A stretch of 51,976 nt of DNA, from contig VMGT01000004.1 in assembly GCA_007376725.1 (NCBI GenBank), forward strand, positions 1 to 51,976, given 5' to 3'. The translations under genes were made by a program, and so were the position numbers. How positions within the stretch are numbered: the stretch's first letter is position 1; each line of letters opens with the position of its first letter. The notes below the pieces were generated by a model. That model had not been told where the DNA came from. It made no database searches and was given only the letters and a program-made list of their open reading frames with translations. The stretch comes from Parcubacteria group bacterium Greene1014_15. Its GTDB lineage: Bacteria > Patescibacteriota > Minisyncoccia > Phycocordibacterales > VMGT01. Positions 34,636 to 42,057 of the stretch are shown here, piece after piece.

Positions 34636-37600
34636 TTAATCTTCCCCCTTGGGAATTTCCTTTGCTAAATCGACGTCGAGCGCAAGACCGCGAAGGTTGT
34701 TAAGCAGCACGTTAAATGACGCCGGAATATTCGGCTGGCCAAGCGGTTCACCCTTCACGATCGCATCGAACGTTGCCGATCGCCCCAAAATGTCATCCGA
34801 TTTGACCGTAAGCATTTCTCGAAGCGTATACGCCGCTCCATACCCAAGAAGCGCCCAGACTTCCATTTCTCCAAAACGCTGGCCACCACCTTGCGCCTTG
34901 CCGCCGAGCGGCTGCTGTGTGATAAGCGAATATGGCCCAATCGAGCGCATGTGGATCTTGTCTTCCACCATGTGGTGCAGCTTCATAATGTACATATAGC
35001 CAACAGAAATGTTCTGTTCAAAGGCTTCACCGTTACGGCCGTCGAAAAGCTTGATCTTGCCGCCGCGGTTGAAACCTGCGCGTTCCAGTTCATCCTTGAT
35101 CTCGTGTTCAGTCGCGCCCACAAACGGCGGAACGATTGCCTGATAGCCAAGCGCCTGTGCCGCAAGCCCCAGGTGCAATTCGAGAATCTGTCCGAGATTC
35201 ATACGTGACGGCACACCGAGCGGTGTGAGAATGATGTCTACCGGTGTTCCATCTTCCATGTACGGCATATCCTCTTCGGGAAGCACCTTTGAAATAACGC
35301 CCTTGTTTCCGTGACGGCCGGCAAGCTTGTCTCCCACGGATACCGCACGAAGCTGTGCCACTTCTATATGTACACGCTTGATAATGCCTGATTCAAGATT
35401 ATCGCCGCGCTCGCGCGTAAAAACTTTCACACTCACAATACGCCCGCGCTTGCCGTTCTCCATGCGCAAAGAGGTATCTTTCACGTCGCGCGCTTTTTCG
35501 CCGAAGATTGAGCGCAAAAGACGCTCTTCCGGTGTTAGTTGAGTTTCACCTTTTGGTGTAATTTTTCCCACCAAAATGTCTCCCGGGCGGACTTCTGCGC
35601 CAATGCGCACAATTCCCTCTTCGTCAAGATTCTTCAGTTTCGCTTCCCCGACATTCGGAATATCGTGCGTCGTCACTTCAGGCCCAAGTTTTGTATCGCG
35701 AACATTGACCGTAAACTCTTCGATGTGAATACTCGTAAACGCGCTGTTCTTTACCAGACGCTCCGAGAGAATGATCGCATCTTCATAGTTTGAGCCTGAC
35801 CACGACATAAACGCCACAAGAATATTTTGTCCAAGAGCAACCTGACCGTTTGCTGTTGAAGACATGTCTGCGAGTATATCGCCCTTGTTCACCTTCTGTC
35901 CCATTTCGACAGACGGTCGCTGATGAAATGCGGTAAAACCGTTCGTTCGCGAAAATGAAACGAGTTTGTATTCAGTCTCTTTTTTACCCTTCACCACAAT
36001 GCGTGTTGCATCAACAAAGGTAATGACACCACCCTCATCAGCAATCACCACACGACCGGTATCTTTCACAATCTGCTCTTCAATGCCCGTCGCAACAAGC
36101 GGAGCTTCGGGAACAATGCACGGCGTTGCCTGTTTCTGCATATTTGAACCCATGAGTGCGCGGTTCGCGTCATCATGATTAAGAAACGGAATCATTGATG
36201 TCGCAATCGAGTATGCCTGATTCGTCGCGATGTCTATAAAATCGACATTCTCGCGTGGAGCGATGCCAAGCGAACCTCCAACGCGGACCTCGCAGCGCTC
36301 ATGTTCGAGGACACCGTCCTTGTGCGGTTCTCCCGCGTGCGCAATGTTATATTTCTCCTCTTCAAGAGCGTTCAAATACTTGATTTCATTTGTTATTTTC
36401 CCTTTTTCAACTTTGGCGTACGGCGTTTCGATCATGCCAAAATCGTTGAGGCGCGCATAGTTTGTCATGTGCAGAATAAGACCAATGTTGGGACCTTCCG
36501 GCGTGTGGATTGGGCACAGACGCCCGTAGTGCGAAGGATGCACGTCACGAACTTCAAACGATGCCCGCTCACGAGTAAGACCTCCCGGGCCGAGGGCCGA
36601 GAGTGTGCGAAGATGTTCGAGCTCGGAGAGAATATTCTCCTGTTGCATGAACTGCGAAAGCTGGTTTGTCGCAAAAAATTCTTTGATGCGCGCCTGGAGC
36701 GGACGTGGATTGATAAACTGAACCGGAAGTGTCGTGTCGAGTTCAACGGTCGACATTCTATTTTGGATATTTCTCTTCATGTGCGACATGCCAACGCGTA
36801 ATTTTTGCTGGAGCATTTCGCCCACGGCGCGCACACGACGCGAACCCAAATGATCAATGTCGTCTTCGGAAGCGCCGGGTGTAGCATTAAACTTGGCGAT
36901 CTGCTTGATGATATCTATAATATCTGCGAGAGAGATTGTGCGTACTGCGAGATCCTTTTCCTCGAGACCACGATTGAAGCGCTTGTTAAAACGAAAACGT
37001 CCGACACGTGAAAAATCATAGCGCTCTTCGCTAAAAATACCATTGATAAACTCGCGTGCATTCTCAACGGTCGCAAGATCGCCATCGCGCAATTTCTTGT
37101 AGACTTCCACATACGCTTCATCAACCGTCTTCGCGGCATCCTTCTCAAGACACGCGCGCATCATTGCAAGCGCTCCTTCGGCATCACGAAAAGTATCGAG
37201 AATCGCTTTGTCAGTCACAGCGCCTAAAATGCGTAAAAGAAGCGATGCGGGAAATTTTCTTTTTCGATCGATGCGAACATAGAGAGCGCCATCCGGTTCG
37301 CTCTCAAATTCTATCCACGCGCCGCGCGCTGGAATAATTTTTGCTCCAAAGTAACGGCGGCCTCTGTTTTCCGATGAGGAAAAGAACACGCCAAAAGAAC
37401 GAGCGAGTTGCGGCACAATTGCGCGTTCCACGCCGTTAATAATGAATGTTCCGTGCGGCGTCATCATCGGGAAATCCGCCATAAAAATTTCCTGTTCTTT
37501 TGACGAATTGAGTGTCTTGTTTTTAAGCTTCACCTGTGCGCGAAGCGGTGCTTCAAGCGTAAGCATATTTGCCTTGGCATGATATTCATCGTATGCCGGA

Positions 37601-37857
37601 TCGGAGAGTTCAAACTTAGTAAACTCGAGATCAAATTTCTTCCCGGAATAATCCGAGATTGGAGAAAATTCCTTAAACAGTTCTTTGAGCCCGTGCTCAA
37701 GGAGCCATTTGAAAGATTCTGTTTGCGTTTCCACAAAGTTAGGAAGCTTCGCGAGGGGCGGCGTATATCGACTAAAATACTTTTTCTCATGGCGCGGCTC
37801 CACGCGATCCATAGCAATGGGAAACTTGCTGCCAGCTGATTGGGTTTCTACACTCAT
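34636..37857 (-). CDS. rpoB: RNA polymerase beta subunit
   Basis: A 1073-residue beta subunit. Intact parts include the rifampicin region (FFATNQLSQFMQQENILSEL, RRVRAVGEMLQ before it; ALGPGGLTRERASFEVRDVH, HPSHYGRLCPIHTPEGPNIG), the NILVAFMSWSGSNYEDAIIL segment, DKLAGRHGNKGVISKVLPEE, and the C-terminal GGKAQGGGQRFGEMEVWALL. In the rifampicin region the usual DQNN-type stretch reads QQENILSEL, so sensitivity to rifampicin cannot be assumed. Shorter than in E. coli (1342), as in other small genomes. Confidence 0.97.
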   Translation of the reverse strand: MSVETQSAGSKFPIAMDRVEPRHEKKYFSRYTPPLAKLPNFVETQTESFKWLLEHGLKELFKEFSPISDYSGKKFDLEFTKFELSDPAYDEYHAKANMLTLEAPLRAQVKLKNKTLNSSKEQEIFMADFPMMTPHGTFIINGVERAIVPQLARSFGVFFSSSENRGRRYFGAKIIPARGAWIEFESEPDGALYVRIDRKRKFPASLLLRILGAVTDKAILDTFRDAEGALAMMRACLEKDAAKTVDEAYVEVYKKLRDGDLATVENAREFINGIFSEERYDFSRVGRFRFNKRFNRGLEEKDLAVRTISLADIIDIIKQIAKFNATPGASEDDIDHLGSRRVRAVGEMLQQKLRVGMSHMKRNIQNRMSTVELDTTLPVQFINPRPLQARIKEFFATNQLSQFMQQENILSELEHLRTLSALGPGGLTRERASFEVRDVHPSHYGRLCPIHTPEGPNIGLILHMTNYARLNDFGMIETPYAKVEKGKITNEIKYLNALEEEKYNIAHAGEPHKDGVLEHERCEVRVGGSLGIAPRENVDFIDIATNQAYSIATSMIPFLNHDDANRALMGSNMQKQATPCIVPEAPLVATGIEEQIVKDTGRVVIADEGGVITFVDATRIVVKGKKETEYKLVSFSRTNGFTAFHQRPSVEMGQKVNKGDILADMSSTANGQVALGQNILVAFMSWSGSNYEDAIILSERLVKNSAFTSIHIEEFTVNVRDTKLGPEVTTHDIPNVGEAKLKNLDEEGIVRIGAEVRPGDILVGKITPKGETQLTPEERLLRSIFGEKARDVKDTSLRMENGKRGRIVSVKVFTRERGDNLESGIIKRVHIEVAQLRAVSVGDKLAGRHGNKGVISKVLPEEDMPYMEDGTPVDIILTPLGVPSRMNLGQILELHLGLAAQALGYQAIVPPFVGATEHEIKDELERAGFNRGGKIKLFDGRNGEAFEQNISVGYMYIMKLHHMVEDKIHMRSIGPYSLITQQPLGGKAQGGGQRFGEMEVWALLGYGAAYTLREMLTVKSDDILGRSATFDAIVKGEPLGQPNIPASFNVLLNNLRGLALDVDLAKEIPKGED

Positions 37858-38149
37858 GCTCTAGATAATGATTAGTATGGGCGAACTTAATAATTCTTCT
37901 CCACAAGCACGATGTGCCGCATCGTGTTGCAAATGGCGCAGTATGGACAGATAGATAACAATTAATTTGTTAATTTAGAAAAATAGACGCAAACACAAAC
38001 ACGCAGACAAAAAGTCCCTTTCTGCAAAGGTCTTTGTCCGTCATTCGTATTCAAATGTTATATCTAGAATCGCTTTTCAAGAAGATAGACGAGGGCCTAG
38101 ATACTGCACTTTTCATTCTGCCACAACACAATCGGCTTCAGGTAAGCCT
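37858..38149 (-). other. Long rpoB leader without a gene
   Basis: About 285 bases separate the promoter from the rpoB ATG and hold no credible reading frame. Near 38011-38033 the minus strand can form a small hairpin (CCTTT/AAAGG) followed by ACTTTTTG, which looks like an attenuator. Near 37905-37930 CACGATG/CATCGTG make a second hairpin. rplJL, the usual neighbours upstream of rpoB, are absent. Confidence 0.4.
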
Positions 38150-38177
38150 AGTATACACGTTTGCAAAAAGTTGTCAA
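38150..38177 (-). promoter_or_regulatory. Near-consensus promoter of rpoB-rpoC
   Basis: On the minus strand TTGACA (38172-38177), 16 bases, TATACT (38150-38155). It is the only strong promoter ahead of rpoB and predicts a leader of about 285 bases. Confidence 0.8.
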
Positions 38178-38207
38178 CAAAAAGTGTGCATATCCAGTCG
38201 TCAACAG

Positions 38208-38232
38208 AAAAGAGGCCCTGTTGAGCCTCTTT
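38208..38232 (-). terminator. Terminator of the gene at 38255
   Basis: AGAGGC pairs with GCCTCT around an eight-base loop and is followed on the minus strand by TTTTCTG. It lies 22 bases past the stop and just upstream of the rpoB promoter. Confidence 0.75.
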
Positions 38233-38254
38233 GGATATCTGCAAAAAATGAAAA

Positions 38255-38806
38255 TTAGAACTTCAGACGAGCAAGAACAGCCTCATATGCTTTCCGTGCT
38301 GTCCGTTGACACTCAAGATCCGCCAACAGAGCATCTTCAGTCTCTTGCATAATTTGCTTGAATTTAGACAAAATCTTACGACCACGGCCGCATGCGGCAA
38401 CGGCAATCTTCATAGAATCATGCCCCATGCACGTTAGCTGCCAACGTGTAACAACAAATCTGCTGTTTTGTTCAAAACGATATGTTACGTCCAATCTCGC
38501 CCAGAAACCCTTACGCGTCAGCAGTAATAAACCTACAAACCCGTCTCCATGTGCACTCCAATTGCTTGAAAAAAGGTCAATCGTGCGTGCGTGAGTCGGA
38601 ATGGTGCCAAAACCCCTGTCACCTGTGATCGCGCCCGTTAAAACAACCTCTAACGCACCACGTGATAATTTCAGGTACGCCGTTATGAGCTCCGGTATCT
38701 CATGAAATCCGCGCCAAGAGTTCATGGCAGTGCGATTGCGAGAGAGAAACTCATTAATTTGCGCGCACCAGTCATTCGCCGTCCAGCCAGACGTATCTAC
38801 CGGCAA
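38255..38806 (-). CDS. Unknown protein; true start unclear, possible +1 frameshift at its 5' end
   Basis: The frame from the only in-frame start (TTG at 38806) gives 183 residues. The TTG has AAGGA only two bases before it, too close to serve. The same frame stays open upstream for another 20 codons with protein-like sequence (EAHLAWNASVQDYIWNGHKE) but has no ATG, GTG or TTG there. An ATG at 38885 reads MSPKLL and then meets CTT TGA, from which a +1 shift enters this frame. The protein has no signal peptide; notable parts are the Trp-rich N-terminus (GWTANDWCAQINEFLSRNR), TYRFEQNSRFVVTRWQLTC and a helical C-terminus. No family recognised. Confidence 0.6.
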   Translation of the reverse strand: MPVDTSGWTANDWCAQINEFLSRNRTAMNSWRGFHEIPELITAYLKLSRGALEVVLTGAITGDRGFGTIPTHARTIDLFSSNWSAHGDGFVGLLLLTRKGFWARLDVTYRFEQNSRFVVTRWQLTCMGHDSMKIAVAACGRGRKILSKFKQIMQETEDALLADLECQRTARKAYEAVLARLKF

Positions 38807-38943
38807 TTCCTTGTGGCCATTCCAAATGTAATCCTGAACAGACGCATTCCAAGCAAGATGAGCTTCAAAGCAATTTGGGGCTCATTTTGCGTTGGAATCA
38901 GTTTCTATTTGGGGTATCATCTTGCGTTGGACAAGACTGTAGC

Positions 38944-38971
38944 TTGACAAGAGCCGCAGTCCTGCTACACT
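38944..38971 (+). promoter_or_regulatory. Plus-strand promoter with no gene behind it
   Basis: TTGACA (38944-38949), 16 bases, TACACT (38966-38971). Eleven bases after the likely start a stable CCCCGC-TTCG-GCGGGG hairpin forms (38989-39004). No plus-strand gene follows. The hairpin also lies just after the stop of the minus-strand NYN gene and may be its terminator. Confidence 0.45.
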
Positions 38972-39010
38972 GATACTGTCAAACCTCTCCCCGCTTCGGC
39001 GGGGGGATTC

Positions 39011-39529
39011 TTATGTATGTTTATGATAAGAAATCTTGTCCTTAATCTTTTTGAGGTTGATATATTTTGCTCGATCCAATAACTCTTTGGCGACATGGCC
39101 TTTTGTGGACATAACTAATACTCTTTTGTTTTGGGCCTTCACTGCATCAAGTAATGGCGCAAAGTCACTATCCCCCGACATCAGAACCAAGGTGTCAAAA
39201 TTATTGATATTCCCCAGCACGTCGATGGTAAGTTCAACGTCGAGATTCCCTTTCCATTCGTAGACACTCTTCGAAACCTTGATCCTCTTCACTTCTTTTG
39301 CTTTCACAACATAGCCAAATCTCTCAAGTTTTTGTATGAAAAGATTTTGCTTGTAATTTTCACCAACCCGGCCAGTATAAAAATACATAGCGCAAAGATT
39401 ACATTCTCCCTCGAAATACTTTTTTAATTTTTCATAATCCACACGCCAACGCAACGTCTGTTGCGAATAGAGAATATTGGCAGCGTCAACAAAAACATAC
39501 ACTCTTCCTTTTGCAAATTGGCCAATCAT
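39011..39529 (-). CDS. NYN-domain (LabA/DUF88-like) ribonuclease-type protein
   Basis: A 172-residue protein with the NYN/PIN fold: first acidic residue in VYVFVDAANILYSQQ, CAMYFYTGRVGENYKQ, KGNLDVELTIDVLGNI and the SGDSDFAPLLDAVKAQNKRV strand-helix. The acidic residues expected to bind Mg are all present (D in FVDAAN, D in LDVELTID, DSD). Such proteins cut or process RNA; the target is unknown. Cys pair CNLC near 44 is unusual. It has its own promoter (39541-39570). Confidence 0.85.
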   Translation of the reverse strand: MIGQFAKGRVYVFVDAANILYSQQTLRWRVDYEKLKKYFEGECNLCAMYFYTGRVGENYKQNLFIQKLERFGYVVKAKEVKRIKVSKSVYEWKGNLDVELTIDVLGNINNFDTLVLMSGDSDFAPLLDAVKAQNKRVLVMSTKGHVAKELLDRAKYINLKKIKDKISYHKHT

Positions 39530-39540
39530 AATTTTCTGTT

Positions 39541-39596
39541 ACTATAGCCCAAAATCCAACAGAAAAGCAAAACCGGCTCTCGCGTTGAGAGCCGGT
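39541..39596 (-). terminator. Terminator of upstream gene overlapping the NYN promoter
   Basis: ACCGGCTCTC pairs with its exact complement (39572-39596) and is followed on the minus strand by TTTTGCTTTT, ending the transcript from 39639. The T-tract overlaps a promoter TTGCTT-18-TATAGT (39565-39570, 39541-39546) that serves the NYN gene. Confidence 0.75.
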
Positions 39597-39638
39597 CACA
39601 GCATCTGCAGTATCATCGTTCTTCGTTCGGAACGAGTC

Positions 39639-39974
39639 TCACGCAAACATCACCAGAAAGCCAATCCCAACAAGTACTGCAAAAACAAAAGTCATCGCCC
39701 AACGCCGCGCATCGGTATCAGAATCATCATGGTGTTCTACAGATACGCGAGTTTTTCCATTTTCAGCGTAGGCAATTTTTTGAACAAGACACATCCGGTA
39801 GAAAATTTTGATCCAAACAGGAATCACGACCATAAACCACAACAGGCCAACAATGAGTTGAATCAAATCATTGCCAATCATTTTCCAGATGACAAGCACA
39901 ATAGTCAGTGTGCCCAGAGATGTCTTGGAAAAATCTTCAACTGCGATTCCAAGCTCCTTTGCCGCTCCACCCAT
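39639..39974 (-). CDS. Small membrane protein, two helices
   Basis: A 111-residue protein started at the ATG at 39974, with AGGA seven bases upstream; a TTG at 39998 would overlap the preceding stop. Two hydrophobic helices (about 28-58 and 90-110) flank a charged loop with KTRVSVEHHDDSDTDARRWA. The first is unusually long and broken by Pro. No family recognised. It lies eight bases after the secreted gene at 39983-40210 and shares its promoter. Confidence 0.65.
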   Translation of the reverse strand: MGGAAKELGIAVEDFSKTSLGTLTIVLVIWKMIGNDLIQLIVGLLWFMVVIPVWIKIFYRMCLVQKIAYAENGKTRVSVEHHDDSDTDARRWAMTFVFAVLVGIGFLVMFA

Positions 39975-39982
39975 TGCCTTTC

Positions 39983-40210
39983 CTACCCGCTCACCCAAAA
40001 CAACCCATTGCTCGAGTTTTTCCGGCGTCGCTGGGCCTTTGTGCTCTGTTCCCGCATGGTAGCAGCTTGCTGCGCAAGCTGCGCTTTCTGTGAGTCAGTA
40101 AGATCGCTAAGATCAATTGACACAACACTGCCCGCATATACATAATCCAAATTCTCTGTCCCCAACATCACTCCAATTGTCAAAACAAAGGTCAATAGCC
40201 ATGGCCACAT
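39983..40210 (-). CDS. Small secreted protein
   Basis: A 75-residue protein; AAGGAG lies seven bases before the ATG at 40210, which rules out the longer frame to 40243. Signal peptide MWPWLLTFVLTIGVMLGTEN, then a helical, Gln- and Ala-rich part (LTDSQKAQLAQQAATMREQS) and a basic end. No family recognised. First gene of a two-gene unit with the membrane protein downstream. Confidence 0.65.
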   Translation of the reverse strand: MWPWLLTFVLTIGVMLGTENLDYVYAGSVVSIDLSDLTDSQKAQLAQQAATMREQSTKAQRRRKNSSNGLFWVSG

Positions 40211-40264
40211 ATTCTGTCTCCTTGTTGTGTATTCATTATTCAAACTTCACCGTGCCCGTTCTTA

Positions 40265-40292
40265 TAAATACACCATTTTATATAAAAGTCAA
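40265..40292 (-). promoter_or_regulatory. Promoter of the two-gene secreted/membrane unit
   Basis: TTGACT (40287-40292), 16 bases, TATTTA (40265-40270) on the minus strand. It lies between the trmD stop and the ATG at 40210, so these genes need not depend on the rpsP-trmD transcript. Confidence 0.5.
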
Positions 40293-40319
40293 GAAGTGTG
40301 TTGGTTTGGTAGCCAGAAC

Positions 40320-40961
40320 CTATTTTTCTCGTTTTGCGCGCCACACATCAATGTTTTTGTGGTGCCCCGAAAGAAGCACCTTTGGCACCTTGTACTTTTT
40401 ACCTTTATAGAACAAAATCTCTGGCCGCGTATACACATCACTGCTCGCAATTCTCTCTTCCTCGAGTGATTCGTACGTTCCAATTACACCGGGGATTCGG
40501 CGAGTCGTTGTATCCATAATAACAAGCGCCGCAAGTTCGCCTCCCGTGAGAATATAGGGACCAATAGAAATATCATCCATAGGAAATACTTTTTTAACGC
40601 GAGCATCCACTCCCTCGTAGCGTCCACACACAAAGATCACATGAGTATATTTCTTCACTAAATTTTCTGCATAGGTATTCGTAAAGAGCCCTCCTGTCGG
40701 AGAGAAGAAAATTATTTTGACTTTTTTCCTTCTTCCTTTCGCTTTCGCAATAGCCTTGATCACAGCTTCAGCCTCGAGCACCATACCGGGGCCTCCGCCA
40801 TACGGCCGATGATCTACCCTCCTATGCTTGTCCGCAGTAAAATCACGCGGATTGTAGTAGAAGACTTTGATTTTCTTTTTTTCCAAAGCACGCGAAAGAA
40901 TCGACGTACCAAGATACGAGGAAAAACTTTCGGGAAATAATGTAACGATATGAAAATGCAT
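40320..40961 (-). CDS. trmD: tRNA (guanine-37-N1) methyltransferase
   Basis: A 213-residue SPOUT methyltransferase that makes m1G37 in tRNA to prevent frameshifting. N-terminus MHFHIVTLFPESFSSYLGTS; conserved DHRPYGGGPGMVLEAE; FVCGRYEGVDARV; the knot at SIGPYILTGGELAALVIMD. C-terminal domain is shorter than in E. coli (255). The ATG at 40961 is seven bases from element D, whose arm covers the place of a ribosome site. Order with khpA and rpsP upstream is classic, but rimM is missing. Confidence 0.96.
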   Translation of the reverse strand: MHFHIVTLFPESFSSYLGTSILSRALEKKKIKVFYYNPRDFTADKHRRVDHRPYGGGPGMVLEAEAVIKAIAKAKGRRKKVKIIFFSPTGGLFTNTYAENLVKKYTHVIFVCGRYEGVDARVKKVFPMDDISIGPYILTGGELAALVIMDTTTRRIPGVIGTYESLEEERIASSDVYTRPEILFYKGKKYKVPKVLLSGHHKNIDVWRAKREK

Positions 40962-40967
40962 AGCTTT

Positions 40968-41128
40968 AGAGCCTGTCCACGATCTCGCTTTCAAGACGAA
41001 TTTTTCAAATTTTGAGGCAAAAAAAGTGAAATTTGACAAACTGAATCGGGATTCAGAAAGGAAAATTACGCTTTTTTGGTCAAAAATTTGGAAAATTCTA
41101 GTCGAAATGGAGATCGTGGATAGGTTCT
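40968..41128. repeat. Palindromic element D (161 bp)
   Basis: Terminal arms GAGCCTGTCCACGATCTC and GAGATCGTGGATAGGTTC pair over 18 positions, with two G-T pairs instead of mismatches. The inner halves pair imperfectly around a central CTGAAT-CGGG-ATTCAG hairpin (AATTTTTCAAATTTT against AATTTTCCAAATTTT). It ends seven bases from the trmD start codon. Confidence 0.85.
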
Positions 41129-41133
41129 TATAG

Positions 41134-41161
41134 TAAACCGTGGCATTGCTGCCACGGTTTA
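41134..41161. terminator. Hairpin after khpA
   Basis: TAAACCGTGGCA pairs with its exact complement around TTGC. It follows the khpA stop by 26 bases and abuts element D. There is no T-tract, so it may be a weak terminator or processing site between khpA and trmD. Confidence 0.5.
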
Positions 41162-41187
41162 CATCTTCAACTTATTGAGAAACAAAT

Positions 41188-41511
41188 TTATATCTTGAAA
41201 TCGTCCATCGCCTCGTCTACGGCTGTCTGGCTGATAGAATTCGGTGAATTTCGTGTCGAACCCGCTGGTTCGTTGATCTTCAAGTTAACACGAGCATTGT
41301 TCTTCATGCCGACAACGCGCAAAAGTGTTCGGATCGCTTTAGCTGTATTGCCTGAGCGGCCAATAACCTTACCCATGTCTTGTGCATTAACATCAAGAGT
41401 AATAAGAACACCCATTTCATCTACAACGCGGTTAATCTTTACATCTTCAGGATGATCAACGAGCGCTTGAATAACGTACTCGAGGAATTCCTGATCGCGA
41501 TATTCTTCCAT
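41188..41511 (-). CDS. khpA: KH-domain RNA-binding protein KhpA
   Basis: A 107-residue protein: helix, then one KH domain with GXXG loop in GKVIGRSGNTAKAIRTLL (47-64). KhpA proteins, alone or with KhpB, bind RNA and affect cell division and tRNA or mRNA handling. The C-terminal 25 residues are polar and likely disordered. The frame follows rpsP by 84 bases, in the order rpsP-khpA-trmD known from many bacteria. Confidence 0.93.
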   Translation of the reverse strand: MEEYRDQEFLEYVIQALVDHPEDVKINRVVDEMGVLITLDVNAQDMGKVIGRSGNTAKAIRTLLRVVGMKNNARVNLKINEPAGSTRNSPNSISQTAVDEAMDDFKI

Positions 41512-41595
41512 ATCGGGATTAGTCTAAATCTGATAATCAAACATCTATCATTTCGACCGCTCGGTAAGGGTATTATACCAGAACACTCAAAACGG

Positions 41596-41964
41596 TCAAG
41601 ATGCAACTTCCGATGCGGCAACTTCAGCAGCAGGCGCAGGGGCACTTGCTGCTATCTTTTCTTCTTGTTTGACTTCCTTCAAAATCGGCCGCTTTTTCGG
41701 GAGAACATTCACTTTTTTGCCGGTAATGATCTTGTGGTTTAACAACATATTGTGCACCGTAGGAGATACTTGCGCGCCCTTTGAAACCCAGTACAAAATG
41801 CGCTCGCCGTTGATGCTAGCTTTTTCCTGACCTTCATGCGGATTGTATGATCCAAAGGTTTCAATAACACGGCCGCTTTTGGGACCACTTGTCGACTCCG
41901 TCAAAATAAGACGAAATGAAGGGTCATTTTTGCGGCCAACACGCTTCAATCTGACTTTTAACAT
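41596..41964 (-). CDS. rpsP: Ribosomal protein S16
   Basis: A 122-residue protein when started at the ATG at 41964 (MLKVRLKRVGRKNDPSFRLI). The S16 core ends near residue 80 (LYWVSKGAQVSPTVHNMLLN) and an Ala/Glu/Lys-rich tail (about 40 residues) follows. No ribosome site precedes the ATG; instead a good promoter ends seven bases before it, so the mRNA should be leaderless. Longer frames to 42081 run through that promoter and are rejected. Confidence 0.95.
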   Translation of the reverse strand: MLKVRLKRVGRKNDPSFRLILTESTSGPKSGRVIETFGSYNPHEGQEKASINGERILYWVSKGAQVSPTVHNMLLNHKIITGKKVNVLPKKRPILKEVKQEEKIAASAPAPAAEVAASEVAS

Positions 41965-41971
41965 TTGGTGT

Positions 41972-42000
41972 ATACTAGCAAACAGAACTAAAACAGTCAA
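41972..42000 (-). promoter_or_regulatory. Promoter of rpsP giving a leaderless mRNA
   Basis: On the minus strand TTGACT (41995-42000), 17 bases, TAGTAT (41972-41977). The A of the ATG at 41964 lies eight bases past the -10, which is the expected start of transcription. Confidence 0.7.
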
Positions 42001-42057
42001 CGACTCATTGACAATCAGCACTCGTGTATTTCGAGTCAGCATGTTAGCGTACATACT

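Noticed and set aside
14542-41128. Elements A to D as ends of a single composite transposon
   Set aside because: Each has both ends within less than 190 bp, and the genes between are ordinary housekeeping genes with no transposase.
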